Below, one piece after another: positions 19,405 through 31,389 of a stretch of DNA of 64,000 bases. Positions within the stretch are counted from its first letter, which is position 1. Each line of letters starts with the position of its first letter. Position numbers and translations under genes: made by a program. The DNA comes from Stenotrophomonas maltophilia (lineage in GTDB: Bacteria; Pseudomonadota; Gammaproteobacteria; Xanthomonadales; Xanthomonadaceae). The stretch spans positions 457,474-521,473 of the forward strand of contig NZ_NEQV01000005.1 in NCBI RefSeq assembly GCF_002799245.1, written 5' to 3'. A model generated the notes under the pieces. The model saw only the letters and a program-made list of their open reading frames with translations. It did no database searches and was not told the DNA's origin.

Positions 19405-19788
19405 GTAGAGCCGAGCCCATGCTCGGCTGCTGTTCGCGGGATGGCCGGCACGAGCCGAGCGTAGGCTCGGCCCTACAGGAAACATCGCAGCCCGTAGAGC
19501 CGAGCCCATGCTCGGCTGCTGTTCGCGGGATGGCCGGCATGAGCCGAGCGTAGGCTCGGCTCTACAGGAAACAATGCAATCTGTAGAGCCGAGCCCATGC
19601 TCGGCTGCTGTTCGCGGGATGGCCGGCATGAGCCGAGCGTAGGCTCGGCTCTACAGGAAACATCGCAGCCCGTAGAGCCGAGCCCATGCTCGGCTGCTGT
19701 TCGCTGGATGGCCGGCATGAGCCGAGCGCAGGCTCGGCTCTACAGGAAACATCGCAGCCCGTAGAGCCGAGCGCAGGCTCGGCTCTAC
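19405..19788. repeat. Tandem SMAG-type inverted dimers, 89-bp period
   Basis: Units start at 19405, 19494, 19583 and 19672, exactly 89 bp apart. Each is a pair of GTAG hairpins facing each other: gtagagccgagcccatgctc, a linker gctgttcgcgggatggccgg, then agccgagcgtaggctcggc ending in ctac. A fifth copy (19761-19788) has lost the middle, so one GTAG end joins one CTAC end. The array fills the gap between the convergent genes betT and acnA (19293-19798) with the terminator at 19368. Confidence 0.92.
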
Positions 19789-19798
19789 AGGTGATGCA

Positions 19799-22552
<2,754 letters not shown>

Positions 22553-22815
22553 GCGGGGTAACTCCTTCTTGCGGATGGCTTGCAGTGGCCCGCGCATGGG
22601 CGGACCTGCTTGCGGTCGCCGCGGGCCTTGCGGCCCCGGTTGCTCCAGTATGAACCCGAAACTGAATGGATTCACCCGGGCCGGGTCCGGCCTGCGGCAT
22701 CGGTTCCAGACTACAGGGGAGGGTGTATGGCGTATGTCACGTGTGTGGCCGATCCTTTGCGGGGCAAGGGCCGGAAGCGCGCCGGTCCTGTTCAGGGTGG
22801 AAGTATGCCCGGGGA

Positions 22816-22838
22816 AGTATGTATAATTTGTGCATACT
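22816..22838. promoter_or_regulatory. Promoter and inverted-repeat operator of the toxin-antitoxin pair
   Basis: agtatg (22816-22821) and catact (22833-22838) form an inverted repeat around a -10 box tataat (22822-22827). A further agtatg lies at 22802. This suits autoregulation by the AbrB-like antitoxin. No good -35 is seen. The rest of 22553-22853, between divergent acnA and this operon, shows nothing else. Confidence 0.6.
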
Positions 22839-22853
22839 CTGGAGGGCCTACCG

Positions 22854-23078
22854 ATGGAAGCCACTGTTGCAGAACGCGGACAGATCACCCTGCCCAAGGC
22901 GGTGCGTGATGCCCTCGGCCTGACCAAGGGCACGCTGCTGAAGGTCGAGCTGGACGGCAGCCGCATCATCCTGCGCAAGAGTGTTGACGATGCCATTTCA
23001 CGGGCGCGCGGCAAGTTCGCGCTGGACGGCTTCGAATCCTCCGACGCAGCGGTACGCGCGGTGCGTGACGAGGAATAA
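22854..23078 (+). CDS. AbrB/MazE-type antitoxin
   Basis: A 74-residue swapped-hairpin DNA-binding protein. The AbrB core is [22 protein letters not shown] followed by [15 protein letters not shown]. The acidic C-terminal tail ([12 protein letters not shown]) is a likely toxin-binding segment. The ATG at 22854 is preceded by ggagggc; an in-frame ATG at 22830 lies inside the operator and is rejected. The PIN gene starts 3 bp after the stop, so the two form a type II toxin-antitoxin operon. Confidence 0.88.
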   Translation: MEATVAERGQITLPKAVRDALGLTKGTLLKVELDGSRIILRKSVDDAISRARGKFALDGFESSDAAVRAVRDEE

Positions 23079-23081
23079 GCC

Positions 23082-23483
23082 GTGATGATCGCCGTTGATT
23101 CGCCGGTGCTGGTCGAGCTGCTCAGCAATGGTCCGCAGGCCGATGCCGTCGAGGCCATCCTCCGCCAGAGCCTGGTCGGTGGCCGCGTGGTGGTCTGCGG
23201 CGCGACCCTGGCCGAGGTCTGCGCATCGCTGCGCGGCGGCGCCGAGGTGCTGGAAGCGCTGGAAGAAATGGGCGTGCATTTCAACCCGATGGAAGCCAAG
23301 TCGGCACTACGTGCCGGCGAGATGCATCGCCGCCACCGCCAGCGCAGCGGCAGCCGCCGCAGCCTGGACGAATTCATGGTCGGCGCCCACGCACTGCTGC
23401 AGTGCGATGGCCTGATCACCTGGAACGATACGTTTTACCGCGACTACTTCAAGGGCCTGAAGCTGATCGTGCCGCAAGCCTGA
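23082..23483 (+). CDS. PIN-domain (VapC-like) toxin
   Basis: A 133-residue PIN-domain protein, the size of VapC RNases. Acidic residues of the fold are visible: D6 in [13 protein letters not shown]45 in [10 protein letters not shown], the Asp in [15 protein letters not shown], and [12 protein letters not shown] at the C-terminus. VapC toxins cleave tRNA or rRNA until bound by their antitoxin. Start is GTG 23082 or ATG 23085; gagga at 23070 suits both. The pair sits between acnA and acnB and is transcribed toward acnB, 42 bp away, so readthrough into acnB is possible. Confidence 0.87.
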   Translation: MMIAVDSPVLVELLSNGPQADAVEAILRQSLVGGRVVVCGATLAEVCASLRGGAEVLEALEEMGVHFNPMEAKSALRAGEMHRRHRQRSGSRRSLDEFMVGAHALLQCDGLITWNDTFYRDYFKGLKLIVPQA

Positions 23484-23525
23484 GCCCACCCAAACACCCT
23501 TAAATCGCATTACCCGGGAGTTGTC

Positions 23526-26117
23526 ATGTTGGAAGCCTACCGCCACCACGTCGCCGAGCGCGCTGCGCTTGGCATCCCGCCGCTGCCGCTGAGCGCGCAG
23601 CAGACGGCCGATGTCATCGAACTGCTGAAGAACCCGCCGCAGGGCGAGGCCGAGTTCCTGCTCGACCTGCTGACCCACCGCGTGCCGGCCGGCGTCGATG
23701 ACGCGGCCAAGGTCAAGGCCTCGTACCTGGCGGCGATCGCCCTGGGCAGCGAGCAGAACCCGCTGATCAGCCGTGAGCGCGCCACCGAACTGCTGGGCAC
23801 CATGCTCGGCGGCTACAACGTCGCTCCGCTGGTGCAGCTGCTGGACGACGCCAGCGTGGGCACCATCGCCGCCAATGGCCTGAAGAAGACCCTGCTGGTG
23901 TTCGATGCGTTCCATGATGTGCAGGAGAAGGCCAAGGCCGGCAATGCCAACGCCCAGGCTGTGCTGCAGAGCTGGGCCGATGCCGAGTGGTTCACCAGCA
24001 ACCCGGAAGTGCCGCAGAGCCTGACCGTCACCGTGTTCAAGGTGCCGGGCGAGACCAACACCGACGACCTGTCGCCGGCGCCGGACGCGACCACCCGCCC
24101 GGACATTCCGATGCACGCCCTGGCGATGCTGAAGAACAAGCGCGACGATGCGCCGTTCACCCCGGAAGAAGACGGCAAGCGCGGCCCGATCCAGCAGATC
24201 CTCTCGCTCAAGGACAAGGGTCACCTGGTTGCCTACGTCGGCGACGTGGTCGGCACCGGTTCCTCGCGCAAGTCGGCTACCAACAGCGTGCTGTGGTGGA
24301 CCGGCGATGACATTCCGTTCATCCCGAACAAGCGTGCCGGCGGCGTCTGCCTGGGTTCGAAGATCGCCCCGATCTTCTACAACACCATGGAAGATGCCGG
24401 CGCACTGCCGATCGAGCTGGACGTGTCGAAGATGGAGCACGGCGATGTGGTCGAGCTGCGTCCGTACGAAGGCAAGGCGCTGAAGAACGGTGAAGTGATC
24501 GCCGAGTTCCAGGTCAAGTCCGAAGTGCTGTTCGACGAAGTGCGTGCCGGTGGCCGCATTCCGCTGATCATCGGCCGTGGCCTGACCGGCAAGGCGCGCG
24601 AAGCGCTGGGCCTGGCCCCGACCGACCTGTTCCGCCTGCCGGTGCAGCCGGTCGACACGGGCAAGGGCTTCTCGCTGGCCCAGAAGATGGTCGGCCGCGC
24701 CTGTGGCCTGGCCGAAGGGCAGGGCATGCGCCCGGGTACCTACTGCGAACCGAAGATGACCTCGGTCGGCTCGCAGGACACCACCGGCCCGATGACCCGT
24801 GACGAGCTGAAGGACCTGGCCTGCCTGGGCTTCTCGGCCGACCTGGTGATGCAGTCGTTCTGCCACACCGCCGCTTACCCGAAGCCGGTGGACGTGAAGA
24901 CCCACCACACCCTGCCGGAGTTCATCTCCACCCGTGGCGGCGTTTCGCTGCGCCCGGGCGACGGCGTGATCCACAGCTGGCTCAACCGCATGCTGCTGCC
25001 GGACACCGTGGGTACCGGTGGTGACTCGCACACCCGCTTCCCGGTGGGCATTTCGTTCCCGGCCGGTTCGGGCCTGGTCGCCTTCGCTGCTGCCACCGGC
25101 GTGATGCCGCTGGACATGCCGGAGTCGGTGCTGGTGCGCTTCAAGGGCAAGATGCAGCCGGGCGTGACCCTGCGTGACCTGGTCAACGCGATTCCGCTGT
25201 ACGCGATCAAGTCGGGCCTGCTGACCGTGGCCAAGGCTGGCAAGAAGAACATCTTCTCCGGCCGCATCCTGGAAATCGAAGGCCTGCCGGAGCTGAAGGT
25301 CGAGCAGGCGTTCGAACTGTCCGACGCCTCGGCCGAGCGTTCGGCGGCCGGTTGCTCGGTGCGCCTGAACAAGGAGCCGATCATCGAGTACCTCAACAGC
25401 AACATCACGCTGCTGAAGTGGATGATTGCCGAAGGCTACCAGGATCCGCGTTCGCTGCAGCGCCGTATCGAGAAGATGGAAGCGTGGCTGGCCAACCCGG
25501 AGCTGCTGGAGCCGGATGCCGACGCCGAGTACGCCGCCGTCATCGAGATCGACCTGGCCGACATCCACGAGCCGATCGTGGCCTGCCCGAACGATCCGGA
25601 CGACGTGAAGACCCTGTCCGAAGTGGCCGGCGCCAAGATCGACGAAGTGTTCATCGGTTCGTGCATGACCAACATCGGTCACTTCCGCGCCGCTGCCAAG
25701 CTGCTGGAAGGCAAGCGTGACCTGCCGACCCGCCTGTGGGTGGCCCCGCCGACCAAGATGGATGCCTCCGAGCTGACCAAGGAAGGCGTGTACGGCACCT
25801 TCGGCGCCACCGGCGCGCGCATGGAAATGCCGGGCTGCTCGCTGTGCATGGGCAACCAGGCGCAGATCCGCGAAGGCTCCACCGCGATGTCGACCTCGAC
25901 CCGCAACTTCCCGAACCGCCTGGGCCGCAACACCAACGTGTACCTGGGTTCGGCGGAACTGGCGGCGATCTGCTCGCGCCTGGGCCGCATCCCGACCAAG
26001 GAGGAGTACATGGCGGACATCGGCGTGATCAATGCCAATGGCGCGGAGATCTACCGCTACATGAACTTCGACCAGATCGAGGAATACCAGGACGTGGCCA
26101 AGACGGTCGCTGCCTGA
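23526..26117 (+). CDS. acnB: Aconitate hydratase B / 2-methylisocitrate dehydratase
   Basis: An 863-residue AcnB, matching the family length (about 865). The N-terminal HEAT-like helical domain starts [22 protein letters not shown]. The swivel block [21 protein letters not shown] comes before the catalytic core, the reverse of AcnA. Cluster cysteines are in [11 protein letters not shown] and [13 protein letters not shown]. It is the main TCA aconitase in many proteobacteria. The ATG has gggag in front. A strong terminator follows. Having acnA and acnB back to back lets the cell switch between a stress-stable and a housekeeping enzyme. Confidence 0.97.
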   Translation: MLEAYRHHVAERAALGIPPLPLSAQQTADVIELLKNPPQGEAEFLLDLLTHRVPAGVDDAAKVKASYLAAIALGSEQNPLISRERATELLGTMLGGYNVAPLVQLLDDASVGTIAANGLKKTLLVFDAFHDVQEKAKAGNANAQAVLQSWADAEWFTSNPEVPQSLTVTVFKVPGETNTDDLSPAPDATTRPDIPMHALAMLKNKRDDAPFTPEEDGKRGPIQQILSLKDKGHLVAYVGDVVGTGSSRKSATNSVLWWTGDDIPFIPNKRAGGVCLGSKIAPIFYNTMEDAGALPIELDVSKMEHGDVVELRPYEGKALKNGEVIAEFQVKSEVLFDEVRAGGRIPLIIGRGLTGKAREALGLAPTDLFRLPVQPVDTGKGFSLAQKMVGRACGLAEGQGMRPGTYCEPKMTSVGSQDTTGPMTRDELKDLACLGFSADLVMQSFCHTAAYPKPVDVKTHHTLPEFISTRGGVSLRPGDGVIHSWLNRMLLPDTVGTGGDSHTRFPVGISFPAGSGLVAFAAATGVMPLDMPESVLVRFKGKMQPGVTLRDLVNAIPLYAIKSGLLTVAKAGKKNIFSGRILEIEGLPELKVEQAFELSDASAERSAAGCSVRLNKEPIIEYLNSNITLLKWMIAEGYQDPRSLQRRIEKMEAWLANPELLEPDADAEYAAVIEIDLADIHEPIVACPNDPDDVKTLSEVAGAKIDEVFIGSCMTNIGHFRAAAKLLEGKRDLPTRLWVAPPTKMDASELTKEGVYGTFGATGARMEMPGCSLCMGNQAQIREGSTAMSTSTRNFPNRLGRNTNVYLGSAELAAICSRLGRIPTKEEYMADIGVINANGAEIYRYMNFDQIEEYQDVAKTVAA

Positions 26118-26158
26118 TGCGGTAGTGCCGGCCGCTGGCCGGCAGCCCGTTGGAACAG

Positions 26159-26188
26159 AAAACCCCCGGTGAAAGCCGGGGGTTTTTC
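26159..26188 (+). terminator. acnB terminator, probably bidirectional
   Basis: The stem aacccccgg / ccgggggtt with loop tgaaag is followed by ttttt on the plus strand; on the minus strand the same stem is followed by tttt. A small GTAG hairpin lies at 26122-26144, just after the acnB stop. Bases 26189-26359, up to the end of the effector gene, show nothing recognisable. Confidence 0.85.
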
Positions 26189-26359
26189 TGTATGTGCCGG
26201 GCTGGACCTGCCACTTCGTCCGGGGCAGTCCACGAATGTCGCGGGATCGATGGCCGGGGAGTGGCACCTGCTGGCGGTGCCGGACCGGCAGTGTGGAGGT
26301 GCTGGCCGCAGTGATGATGGCCCATGGCGCCACGAGCAGGGCCGGGCGATCGCGGTGGC

Positions 26360-27832
26360 CTAGCCCATGCGCATCGCGGTTCGCGTCTGCTCCTGGGCGT
26401 GGTCCTGCTGGGCGACCTGCTGTGCCTGCGACAGTTGTTCGGCCTTGGCGAGCGACTGCTCTACGGGTGTGTTGACGGCCTCGCTGACCGCAATCGATGC
26501 CCGCAGGTGTGCCGGATTGTCGAGCGCTCCCTGCACAAGGAACATGCGGGCCCCCGAGCCATCGCTGGGTGGATTGCCCAGGACAACATGATCGACGCGC
26601 TCCAGGCCGCTGCCCTTGGCCGTTGCAAGCAGGCTGGCCGTCATCCGTTCACTGGTTTCGTCGAAGCTGCGCCCGTGCCTGGCATCCACGGCGGATACAC
26701 CGTCGCGAATCTGCCGGTAGAGCGCATGGTCCGGGTGGCCTTCCTTCCTGGGATCCAGGCCTGCCTTGTCCAGGGTTGATTCGATGCTCTCCCGCAACGG
26801 GCTGCTGGGAGAGAAGCCTGGATTGCGCAGAGAGGGCGAGCCCTTGTCGGTTGCATCCTGGACCAGCTGCCCGCCGGGCTTGAGCGCATGCTGGGCCCGC
26901 TGCTGCGCTTCAGCCTCGTTGCGGGCGTATGCACCCGCTTCCATGGTGCCGCGAAGGTAACTGACCCCGTCACGCAGCAGTCCAGGGCCGCCGCCGACAA
27001 GCACGGTCGCCGCTGCGCGCAGCTGATGCACATCACCGCGGTAGTCGGCGATCCGGCGCAGGTCTTCAGGATCCGTGACCCGGGCATTGAGGTCGTCCAG
27101 TACAGACTGCACCGGACCCTTGTCGGTCATGCGATCAAGGAAATGAACCATTCGATGGGAGTCACCCAGCTGGACCGCCACCGCGGCGGACATGACGTGG
27201 CCACTTTTCATTCCGGGCGTTACGAGTGAGGCGATGCGCTGGCCCTGCTCGGCGTTGCGCAGGACCTCCAGTTCCCTGGGGAGCGCATACATCTCGATCC
27301 TGCCGTAGTGAGGGCCGCCCGCACTGACCAGGTCGCCTGCCATCACATGGTTGGTGAAGGGTGCCGCATTGGCCGGCTGGCCTTCAGGAAGACGATACGC
27401 CAGCCCGGCAGCGCCGTAGGGATTGAATGCATCACCGGGGAGGTTGTAGTGATGCGCAGTGATCTGTGCGAGCGCGCCGCCCAGGGAGTGACCGGTGATG
27501 TGTACTGGGCCGTACCCATTCTCTTCAGCCAGCTTGACGGCCCGCTTGGTCAGGGCAAGGGCATCGCCGAGTTGTGCATTGACTCTGGCGGTGACCATTG
27601 CAGCGTCGATGCCGCCGTCAATCAAAGGCTGGCGGTCGAACTCCGTTCCGCGATGCGCAACGATGACTTCGTTGGTCTTTGTGTTGAGGTAGACGATGCC
27701 TTGATATCCGGATATGGAATCCTCAAGATCCAATACTCTATATCTCGTCCCGTCAATTGTGACCAATTTCTGTTTCGGAGGAGGCTCAGCATAAGCTGCG
27801 TCTGCGAGTGTTGCGCTGGTTCTAGGATTCAT
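26360..27832 (-). CDS. Lipase-type T4SS antibacterial effector with C-terminal XVIPCD
   Basis: A 490-residue protein in two parts. Residues 1-235 are a class 3 lipase-like alpha/beta hydrolase: nucleophile S116 in HITGHSLGGALAQ, probable acid D167 in VMAGDLVSAGG and probable base H226 in GDSHRMVHF. Residues 355-490 match the XVIPCD secretion domain of the Xanthomonadales VirB/VirD4 killing system: HPDHALYRQIRDGV, GLERVDHVVLG, FLVQGALDNPAHLRASI, PVEQSLAKAEQLSQAQQVAQQ and a Gln-rich tail. Such effectors are injected into rival bacteria and attack membrane lipids. It starts 12 bp after a lipoprotein gene, the expected immunity protein, in the order immunity then effector. No secretion genes lie in the window. 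Phospholipase activity is inferred from the fold. Confidence 0.88.
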   Translation of the reverse strand: MNPRTSATLADAAYAEPPPKQKLVTIDGTRYRVLDLEDSISGYQGIVYLNTKTNEVIVAHRGTEFDRQPLIDGGIDAAMVTARVNAQLGDALALTKRAVKLAEENGYGPVHITGHSLGGALAQITAHHYNLPGDAFNPYGAAGLAYRLPEGQPANAAPFTNHVMAGDLVSAGGPHYGRIEMYALPRELEVLRNAEQGQRIASLVTPGMKSGHVMSAAVAVQLGDSHRMVHFLDRMTDKGPVQSVLDDLNARVTDPEDLRRIADYRGDVHQLRAAATVLVGGGPGLLRDGVSYLRGTMEAGAYARNEAEAQQRAQHALKPGGQLVQDATDKGSPSLRNPGFSPSSPLRESIESTLDKAGLDPRKEGHPDHALYRQIRDGVSAVDARHGRSFDETSERMTASLLATAKGSGLERVDHVVLGNPPSDGSGARMFLVQGALDNPAHLRASIAVSEAVNTPVEQSLAKAEQLSQAQQVAQQDHAQEQTRTAMRMG

Positions 27833-27844
27833 AGCCTGTGGCCT

Positions 27845-28468
27845 TCAGTCCATTGAAGAGATTTCTATCCGGAAGTACTTTGGGCGATCTGCTGGTGGGA
27901 GTTTATCGAACATAGTCTGGGACTGGGTGCCAGCTTGCTCAGGAATCTGTCCGGAAATTAAAGGCTTTAACGCCTTTTTTATGTAAGTGGTCGAGCCTCC
28001 CTCTTCTTTAATTTCTTGGAAAGAAGCACCGACTGTCGCGTGGATTGAACGGCCATCAATAGTCAATGGAAATGAAGCTTCCAGAGTGTTGGGTATCCAA
28101 TTGCATGGGCCGCGCCCGTAATAGTCAGCGACCGCCATCCCATCTTTGAACGCCGTGGTGGTGAACTCGGTTGGGCTGATGCGCTCTACCTGCAATTGAA
28201 CAGAATGCCATTTAGGTTCGTAATGCACGCCCTCGTAGTTGTTGATCGGAGGGAGGCAAAGCGAGTCAATCTCGTACAAGACGGTGATCGTGGGAACTGG
28301 GACGTCCACGGGTGCATCGTGGACCCGAATCACAATTGGCAGCGCATCTTTGGGTGCGGGATTTTCGCGGTAGGCCGGGTATGAGCGTTCTTTGTTGCAG
28401 CCTGCAACGGCCAGTGTGATCAAAGCGATCAACGCGACATGCGCAACGGGCGGGAGGGATTTCAGCAT
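27845..28468 (-). CDS. Putative immunity lipoprotein 1 (paired with the intact effector)
   Basis: A 207-residue lipoprotein. The signal peptide ends in LAVAGC with C24 as the lipidation site; the next residue is Asn, which favours the outer membrane. The mature part carries IRVHDAPVDVP, YEIDSLCLPPINNYEGV and MAVADYYGRGPCNW. I know no named domain for it. It is paralogous to the proteins at 29056 and 29787: the first 45 residues are almost identical and the rest diverges. A periplasm-facing lipoprotein directly before a T4SS lipase gene is the standard arrangement for X-Tfi immunity proteins, so protection from the 26360-27832 effector is inferred. Base composition is lower in GC than the surrounding core genes. 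Confidence 0.75.
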   Translation of the reverse strand: MLKSLPPVAHVALIALITLAVAGCNKERSYPAYRENPAPKDALPIVIRVHDAPVDVPVPTITVLYEIDSLCLPPINNYEGVHYEPKWHSVQLQVERISPTEFTTTAFKDGMAVADYYGRGPCNWIPNTLEASFPLTIDGRSIHATVGASFQEIKEEGGSTTYIKKALKPLISGQIPEQAGTQSQTMFDKLPPADRPKYFRIEISSMD

Positions 28469-28698
28469 GAGCGGTCCATGTCGCTGATTGAGGTGGCACG
28501 GGGGTGCGCCCGTACGGGGCTGCTAGCGGGACCGGGGGTGCCCGCGCGGACGACGGCGCCATGAAGGGCATTCCGTGGCAGATGCGACAGGCTGCGCATT
28601 GGATGCTCGTCGCTCCCAGGGTTTCCATCCTTGTGTACCCGTGGTGTGGAGCCTTGCGCGGTCACGTTCATCGGCGTTCCATTGCTCTGTGGCATCTG

Positions 28699-28728
28699 AC
28701 TATACGACCCGTTCCCGTCGTGCTCCAA
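28699..28728 (-). promoter_or_regulatory. Promoter of immunity-effector pair, in a duplicated 96-bp segment
   Basis: On the minus strand: -35 ttggag (28723-28728), an 18-bp spacer, -10 tatagt (28699-28704). The surrounding 96 bp (28677-28772) recur nearly unchanged at 30471-30566 in front of immunity gene 3. Between this promoter and immunity gene 1 there are about 180 extra bases (28497-28676) missing from the other copy, with no clear gene. Confidence 0.5.
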
Positions 28729-28819
28729 GGTCTCAGACGTGCGGGCGTCTCAATTGCAGGCGGGAGGATGCCGACGCCTGCCGCGATGGTGGGCTGGTTC
28801 CCTGCATCATGCGGATTGA

Positions 28820-29043
28820 TGCAGCCATGCAAAAGGGGCTGACGCTCGAACTCCGTTCCGTGATGCGCGACGATGACTTCGTTGGTCTTTGTGTTGAGGT
28901 GGACGATGCCTTGATATCCGGATACGGAATTATCAAGATCCAATTACTTTATATCTCGTCACGTCAATTGTGACGAATGCCTGTTTCGGAGGGGGCTGAG
29001 CATAAGCTGCGTCTGCGAGTGTTGCGCTTATTCCAGGATTCAT
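28820..29043 (-). pseudogene. Truncated, frameshifted copy of the lipase effector N-terminus
   Basis: From the ATG at 29043 the translation starts MNPGISATLADAAYAQPPPK, matching the intact effector, then meets TGA-TAA because one extra A sits after AGATATAAAGTA. In the next frame the likeness continues: LDLDNSVSGYQGIVHLNTKT, then NEVIVAHHGTEFERQPLL. It stops at about 28820, where the intact gene continues with its catalytic region. It begins 12 bp after immunity gene 2, the same spacing and similar spacer as the intact pair, so it is the decayed effector of a duplicated module. Confidence 0.85.
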
Positions 29044-29055
29044 ATCCTGTGACCT

Positions 29056-29679
29056 TCAGTCCATTGAAGAGATCTCTATCCGGAAGTACTTTGGGTGATC
29101 TGCGAGTGGGCGCTTATCGAACATCGTCTTGGACAGCGTCCATGCTCGTTCAGGTGTCTGTCCGGGGATCAGAGGTTTTAATGCCCTCTCTACGTATGTA
29201 GTAGAGCCTCCATCATCTTCGATCTTTTGAAATTGAGCGGAGGCTGCAGCGTTGATCCTGCGTTCTTCCAGCACAAAGGTTAAAGACGTTTTGACAAGGC
29301 TTGGTGTCCAAGTGCATGGTCCGCGGCCATAGTAGTCAGCAACTTCCATCCCATCTTTAAACACTGTGCTGGTGAACTCGTTGTCGCTGATGCGCTTTAC
29401 GGGGAACTCAACTGACTGCTGCTGCGGAGCGTACTGCACCCCCTCGTAATTGTTGATCGGGGGGAGGCAGAGTGGGTTTATCTCGTATGTGACGAAGACC
29501 TTTGGAGTAGGAGTGTCCACCGGAGCATCGTGGACCCTGATCGCAATCGGCAGCGCATCCCTGGGCGCGGGATTTTCGCGGTAGACCGGGTATGAGCGTT
29601 CCTTGTTGCAGCCTGCAACGGCCAGTGTGATCAAAGCGATCAACGCAACGTGAGCAACGGGCGGGAGGGATTTCAGCAT
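29056..29679 (-). CDS. Putative immunity lipoprotein 2 (orphan, next to decayed effector)
   Basis: A 207-residue paralogue of immunity lipoprotein 1 with the same signal peptide (lipobox Cys24). The conserved CLPPINNYEG and ADYYGRGPCTW blocks are present. The middle and end differ, for example VQYAPQQQSVEFPVKRI and SAQFQKIEDDGGSTTYVER. The C-terminal RPLADHPKYFRIEISSMD nearly equals that of copy 1. Its partner effector is reduced to a fragment (28820-29043), so it is an orphan immunity gene. Retention would protect against siblings that still carry the matching toxin. Confidence 0.75.
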   Translation of the reverse strand: MLKSLPPVAHVALIALITLAVAGCNKERSYPVYRENPAPRDALPIAIRVHDAPVDTPTPKVFVTYEINPLCLPPINNYEGVQYAPQQQSVEFPVKRISDNEFTSTVFKDGMEVADYYGRGPCTWTPSLVKTSLTFVLEERRINAAASAQFQKIEDDGGSTTYVERALKPLIPGQTPERAWTLSKTMFDKRPLADHPKYFRIEISSMD

Positions 29680-29786
29680 GAGCGGGCCATGTCGCTGATT
29701 GAGGTGGCACGGGGGTGCGCCGGTACAGGGCTGCTACGGCGCAGGGTTCTCTGTGCGTGAGAATGCCGGTGCGCTTTCTCTGGATC

Positions 29787-30425
29787 TCATGGAACTACTT
29801 CCTCAGCCAGTGTGGAGATGTCGATTGGGAAGTATTCCTTGCGTTTTTCTTGTGGCATCTTCTCGTACCAACTCGAAGGCTCGGTTGGTGTCCGCTCTGG
29901 CGATTGTCCTGTGGTCATGGGGGGCAATGCGCGCTTTACGTAAGCAGTGAAGGTTCTCCCGCCCTCAATCTCAGTGAACAGTGCTGCGACGGACGCGCGG
30001 ATTGGGCGATCATCAATGACGAAGGCGAACGAAGCTTCCATGAGAACCGGTGTCCATGTGCACTGACCGCGCCCGTAGTAGTCGGCGACTTCCATTCCGT
30101 CTCTGAACATCACACTGCTGAACTCAGTTGCACTGAGGCGGTGTGCTTGAAGCTCAACCTTGTGCTGGTTGGGTTCGTACTGCACCCCCTCGTAATTGTT
30201 GATCGGGGGGAGGCAGAGTGGGTTTATCTCGTACGTGACGAAGACCTTTGGAGTAGGAGTCTCCATCGGAGCATCGTGGACCCTGATCACAATTGGAAGC
30301 GCATCCCTGGGCGCGGGATTTTCGCGGTAGACCGGGTATGAGCGTTCCTTGTTGCAGCCTGCAACGGCCAGTGTGATCAAAGCGATCAACGCAACATGAG
30401 CAACGGGCGGGAGGGATTTCAGCAT
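29787..30425 (-). CDS. Putative immunity lipoprotein 3 (orphan)
   Basis: A 212-residue paralogue with the same lipoprotein signal (Cys24). The N-terminal half is close to copy 2 (TPTPKVFVTYEINPLCLPP), while the C-terminal third is different and longer, ending KEYFPIDISTLAEEVVP. The ATG at 30425 is chosen because it aligns with the other two; the open frame runs upstream to 30677 without family likeness. No effector sequence follows before immunity gene 2 (29680-29786). A promoter-like segment lies 46 bp upstream. Divergence outside the signal peptide suggests a different toxin variant is recognised. Confidence 0.72.
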   Translation of the reverse strand: MLKSLPPVAHVALIALITLAVAGCNKERSYPVYRENPAPRDALPIVIRVHDAPMETPTPKVFVTYEINPLCLPPINNYEGVQYEPNQHKVELQAHRLSATEFSSVMFRDGMEVADYYGRGQCTWTPVLMEASFAFVIDDRPIRASVAALFTEIEGGRTFTAYVKRALPPMTTGQSPERTPTEPSSWYEKMPQEKRKEYFPIDISTLAEEVVP

Positions 30426-30492
30426 GAGCGGTCCATGTCGCTGATTGAGGTGGCACGGGGGGCGTCGGTGTTCCATTGCTCTGTGGCATCTG

Positions 30493-30522
30493 ACTATAGG
30501 ACCCGTTCCCGCCGCGCTCCAA
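30493..30522 (-). promoter_or_regulatory. Promoter of immunity gene 3
   Basis: Same boxes as at 28699: -35 ttggag (30517-30522), an 18-bp spacer, -10 tatagt (30493-30498), inside the duplicated 96-bp segment 30471-30566. Confidence 0.5.
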
Positions 30523-30585
30523 GGTCTCAGACGTGCGGGCGTCTCAATTGCAGGCGGGAGGATGCCCCCGGGCTTCAGGCGCCTG

Positions 30586-31389
30586 CTAGCGGGCTGTGAG
30601 CAGTGACTGCTGCAGCCATGCATCCAGTTGCGCACTGGTGAAGGCAGGGTTTTCCAGTGTCGAGATATGTCCGGCATCAGGTACCGCCTGCAGACGGCAT
30701 CCGATCAGGTCGGCCATCTGCCGTGCTTCTGTCATCGGGCGTGGCAGGTCGTGTTCTCCGCTCATGATCAGCGTTGTTTCCGCATCCAGGTCCTTCAATG
30801 CAGCCAGCCGATCCGGGCGGCCGAAGATCAGGCGGCCCAGCGGCACCACCGAGGCCAGCAGGCGTTCGCGTGGCCATGACAGCAGGCGCTGCTGGAACTG
30901 GAGGCGAAGCGGATCATCAGCGGCGATGGAGGGGCGGAAGAACAGCGGCACGATCTGCTCGGCCATGGCGGGAGGGACGCAGCCGAGGTGCTCGATCAGG
31001 TCGAGCATCGCGAAGTAGCGCGCGCGCGAGTCATCGGGCTCGGCACCGAGGAAGGTGTCCATCAGCACCAGCGAACGGACCTGTGCGGGGCGTTGCAGGG
31101 CCAGTTCCGCAGCCCACATGCCGCCGACGGAAAGCCCGACAAGTGCGTACTGATCGATGCCCAGGGCATCCAGCAGCGCGCCGGTTTCGCGTGCCAGATC
31201 CGCCGGCGTGGTGCAGCCTTCCGGCAGCAGGGCATCATTGCCGTGGCCGGGCAGCTCGGGAATGATCAGCCGGTGGCGTTTGCCCAGCGCATCGATCTGC
31301 GGTGCCCACATCGTGGCGTCCCAGAGATAGCTGCCACCGAGGACAACGGGAAAGCCGGTTCCGATATCACGGAAGGGAAGCAGGGACAT
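30586..31389 (-). CDS. Alpha/beta hydrolase
   Basis: A 267-residue single-domain alpha/beta hydrolase. The triad is readable: nucleophile S87 in VGLSVGGMWAAE, acid D214 in MSGEHDLPRP, base H241 in PDAGHISTLE. LPGHGND and the cap-like middle resemble esterases and 3-oxoadipate enol-lactonase-like proteins. The substrate is not predictable and no pathway genes are adjacent. There is no signal peptide, so it is cytoplasmic. The start at 31389 has tggag upstream. It ends 20 bp before the immunity gene 3 promoter segment and is probably unrelated to that module. Confidence 0.85.
   Translation of the reverse strand: MSLLPFRDIGTGFPVVLGGSYLWDATMWAPQIDALGKRHRLIIPELPGHGNDALLPEGCTTPADLARETGALLDALGIDQYALVGLSVGGMWAAELALQRPAQVRSLVLMDTFLGAEPDDSRARYFAMLDLIEHLGCVPPAMAEQIVPLFFRPSIAADDPLRLQFQQRLLSWPRERLLASVVPLGRLIFGRPDRLAALKDLDAETTLIMSGEHDLPRPMTEARQMADLIGCRLQAVPDAGHISTLENPAFTSAQLDAWLQQSLLTAR

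Noticed and set aside
19405..19788. CRISPR array
   Set aside because: Regular period, but the units are whole palindromic dimers with identical spacers. No unique spacers and no cas genes. The same holds for 4031-4330 and 61012-61562.
22553..23419. N-terminal extension of the acnA frame to about 1200 codons
   Set aside because: It overlaps the antitoxin and toxin genes antisense, adds no aconitase likeness, and a ribosome site supports the start at 22552.
28462..28728. 88-codon minus-strand frame beginning MEHDGNGSYSQM (a similar frame starts at 30522)
   Set aside because: It lies in the duplicated promoter segment and runs out of frame into the lipoprotein gene; the likeness between copies reflects DNA duplication rather than a protein.
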